The notes beneath the pieces were generated by a model. It did not search any database. It was not told the DNA's origin and worked only from the letters and a program-made list of their open reading frames with translations. Shown here one piece after another: positions 62,705-64,000 of a stretch of DNA of 64,000 nt (position 1 is its first letter; every line of letters starts with the position of its first letter). Source of the stretch: CAWKGC01 sp963849005 (GTDB lineage Bacteria > Pseudomonadota > Gammaproteobacteria > Burkholderiales > Usitatibacteraceae); the NCBI GenBank assembly GCA_963849005.1, contig CAWKGC010000021.1, positions 62,001 to 126,000 of the forward strand, read 5' to 3'. The position numbers and the translations under genes are program-made.

Positions 62705-63756
62705 ATGCACAAAAACACCTGTACCGGCCAAACCGGGCGACGCCGCAAACCCTTGTTGGTCGACCTCGCTCTGCAAGGCGGGGGCGCGCACGGCGCCTTC
62801 ACCTGGGGCGTGCTCGACCGCCTGCTCGAAGAGCCCTGGCTAGCCTTCGACGGCATCTCGGCACTTCGGCCGGCGCGATGAACGCCGCGGTCATGGCCAG
62901 CGGCCATGCCCATGGCGGCGCCGACGGTGCCAAAGCGGCGCTCGAGGCGTTCTGGAAAACGGTGTCCGACGCGGCGAAGTTCAGCCCGCTGCGGCGCGGG
63001 CCGCTCGAAATGCTGACCGGCAGATGGACGCTGGAGAATTCGCCGATGTTCATGGCGGCCGAATTCGCTATCGCGCATCTTTTCGCCCTACGACATCAAC
63101 CCCTCGGGCATCAACCCGCTCGGCAAGATCCTGGCCAAACGTGGATTTCGAGGCCTTGAAAAGCTCACCGATCAAGCTGTTCATCACCGCGACCAACGTG
63201 CGCACCGGGAGCGGGCACGTGTTTCGCAATGCCGAGATCACGCCGGACGTGCTGCTCGCGTCCGGTTGCCTGCCGACCATGTTCCAGGCGGTCGAAGATC
63301 GACGGCGAGGCGTACTGGGACGGCGGCTACTCGGGCAACCCGACGGTCACGCCGCTGGTGCGCGAGTGCCAGTCGCACGACACGATCCTGGTCCAGATCA
63401 ACCCAATCGTGCGCCCCAAACTGCCGAAAACAGCGCGCGACATCCTGAACCGCCTGAACGAGGTGTCGTTCAACTCCCCGCTCCTCAAGGAGCTGCGCAT
63501 GATCGCGCTGCTGCACAAGGTGGCCGACCCGGGCCGCGGTGAAGGCGCGCTGTGGGCCGACATGCGCATCCACCGCATCGCCACCGACCGCGTGACCGAA
63601 CTCGACTCCACCTCCAAGATGATCACCGAGTGGCCCTTCCTGTGCGGCCTGCGCGACGAAGGCCGGCGCACCGCACAGTTCTTCCTCGACGCGCATGCCG
63701 ACGACCTGGGCAAGCGCTCCACGCTCGACCTCGACGCCTTGCTGGAGACGCTCTGA
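62705..63756 (+). CDS. Patatin-like phospholipase, several frameshifts
   Basis: About 345 residues. LLVDLALQGGGAHGAFTWGV holds the oxyanion loop GGGAHG; the nucleophile elbow GISGTSAGAMNAAVMASGHA (GTSAG) needs one base restored near 62868; FSPYDINPSGINPLGKIL and LFITATNVRTGSGHVFRNA lie in other frames; DGEAYWDGGYSGNPTVTPLV carries the catalytic Asp in DGG. The C-terminal helices end LDLDALLETL at 63756. Patatin domains are acyl hydrolases on lipids; the target is unknown. Breaks lie near 62868, 63075, 63145 and 63295. Confidence 0.88.
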
Positions 63757-63758
63757 CC

Positions 63759-64000
63759 ATGGGCCTGCTCGGCATCCTTCTCGGGCTCGGGTTGCTGGTC
63801 TGGCTCGCCTTTCGCGGCTGGAGCGTGCTCGGGCTGGCGCCGGTGGCAGCGCTCGTAGCCGCCGCCTTCTCGGGCGAGCCGCTGCTGGCGCACTGGACGC
63901 AGACCTTCATGGGCGCGGCGGCGGGGTTCATCGCGCAGTTCTTTCCGCTTTTCCTGCTCGGCGCGCTGTTCGGCAAGCTGATGGACGACAGCGGCTCGGT
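63759..64000 (+). CDS. GntP-family permease, N-terminal fragment at the window end
   Basis: 80 residues from ATG 63759 with strongly hydrophobic segments (LGILLGLGLLVWLAFRGWS, LAPVAALVAAAFSG) and TFMGAAAGFIAQFFPLFLLG with ALFGKLMDDSGS, a block typical of GntP-type (gluconate and other hydroxy acid) proton symporters. The rest is beyond the window. The ATG begins three bases after the patatin stop (TGACCATG). Confidence 0.85.
   Translation, partial: MGLLGILLGLGLLVWLAFRGWSVLGLAPVAALVAAAFSGEPLLAHWTQTFMGAAAGFIAQFFPLFLLGALFGKLMDDSGS

Overview
This window is chromosomal DNA from a GC-rich Gram-negative bacterium, most likely a betaproteobacterium of the Burkholderiales or a close relative. The reasons are the gene order purM-purN-DUF3108-DUF3108-rsmB, the block hda-HAD-pcnB-folK-dGK-panB-panC, the ygfZ/ygfX pair, YbiB, and three Bug-type tripartite tricarboxylate receptors. 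No phage, integrase, transposase, CRISPR array or rRNA was seen. There is one tRNA, Leu(CAA).

Layout. 1-6.8 kb: housekeeping genes (srkA edge fragment, ybiB, dut, coaBC, radC, rpmB-rpmG). 6.8-16.1 kb, mostly minus strand: a broken SDR gene, a fatty-acid desaturase, then a tightly packed run purM-purN-DUF3108-DUF3108-rsmB-PLD-mscS. 16.3-24 kb: an EF-hand secreted protein, a repeat-rich spacer, nadA, and the hda to panC block, largely coupled by ATGA overlaps. 24-36 kb: an organic-acid or sugar-acid catabolic island (CaiB-type CoA transferase, enoyl-CoA hydratase, IlvD/Edd dehydratase, FAD oxidoreductase, Ldh-type dehydrogenase, DapA-type lyase, RraA-type aldolase, three Bug receptors). 36-52 kb: one long minus-strand gene train, alpha/beta hydrolase, RND adaptor, two RND pumps, outer-membrane factor, second adaptor, ABC ATPase, two FtsX-type permeases, a RuBisCO-like protein and a cupin. 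52-64 kb: an unknown protein, a secreted DUF5648 protein, tRNA-Leu, queA, DUF2917, LysR, HNH, ppa, DUF1223, a DMT transporter, GNAT, ygfZ/ygfX, patatin and the start of a GntP permease.

Two features stand out. First, a family of GGGGTCAG-bounded hairpin repeats occurs in three full copies (2.5, 23.0 and 39.95 kb), and paired base changes between copies preserve the stems. One copy splits panB from panC, and one supplies the stop codon of an ABC ATPase. Second, a non-carboxylating RuBisCO-like protein with its E204-equivalent metal ligand replaced by His is translationally coupled to an efflux operon and a cupin, next to the catabolic island.

Caution on quality: more than 20 genes carry single-base frame breaks, including near-universally essential ones (coaBC, ppa), some with compensating pairs. 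This pattern fits uncorrected sequencing indels, often beside short G/C runs, better than gene decay. The breaks are densest at 6.8-12.6, 31-33, 43-51 and 52-63 kb; 13-25 kb and 33-38.7 kb are clean. Genes marked pseudogene are those too broken as written to give one readable frame, and many are probably intact in the cell.
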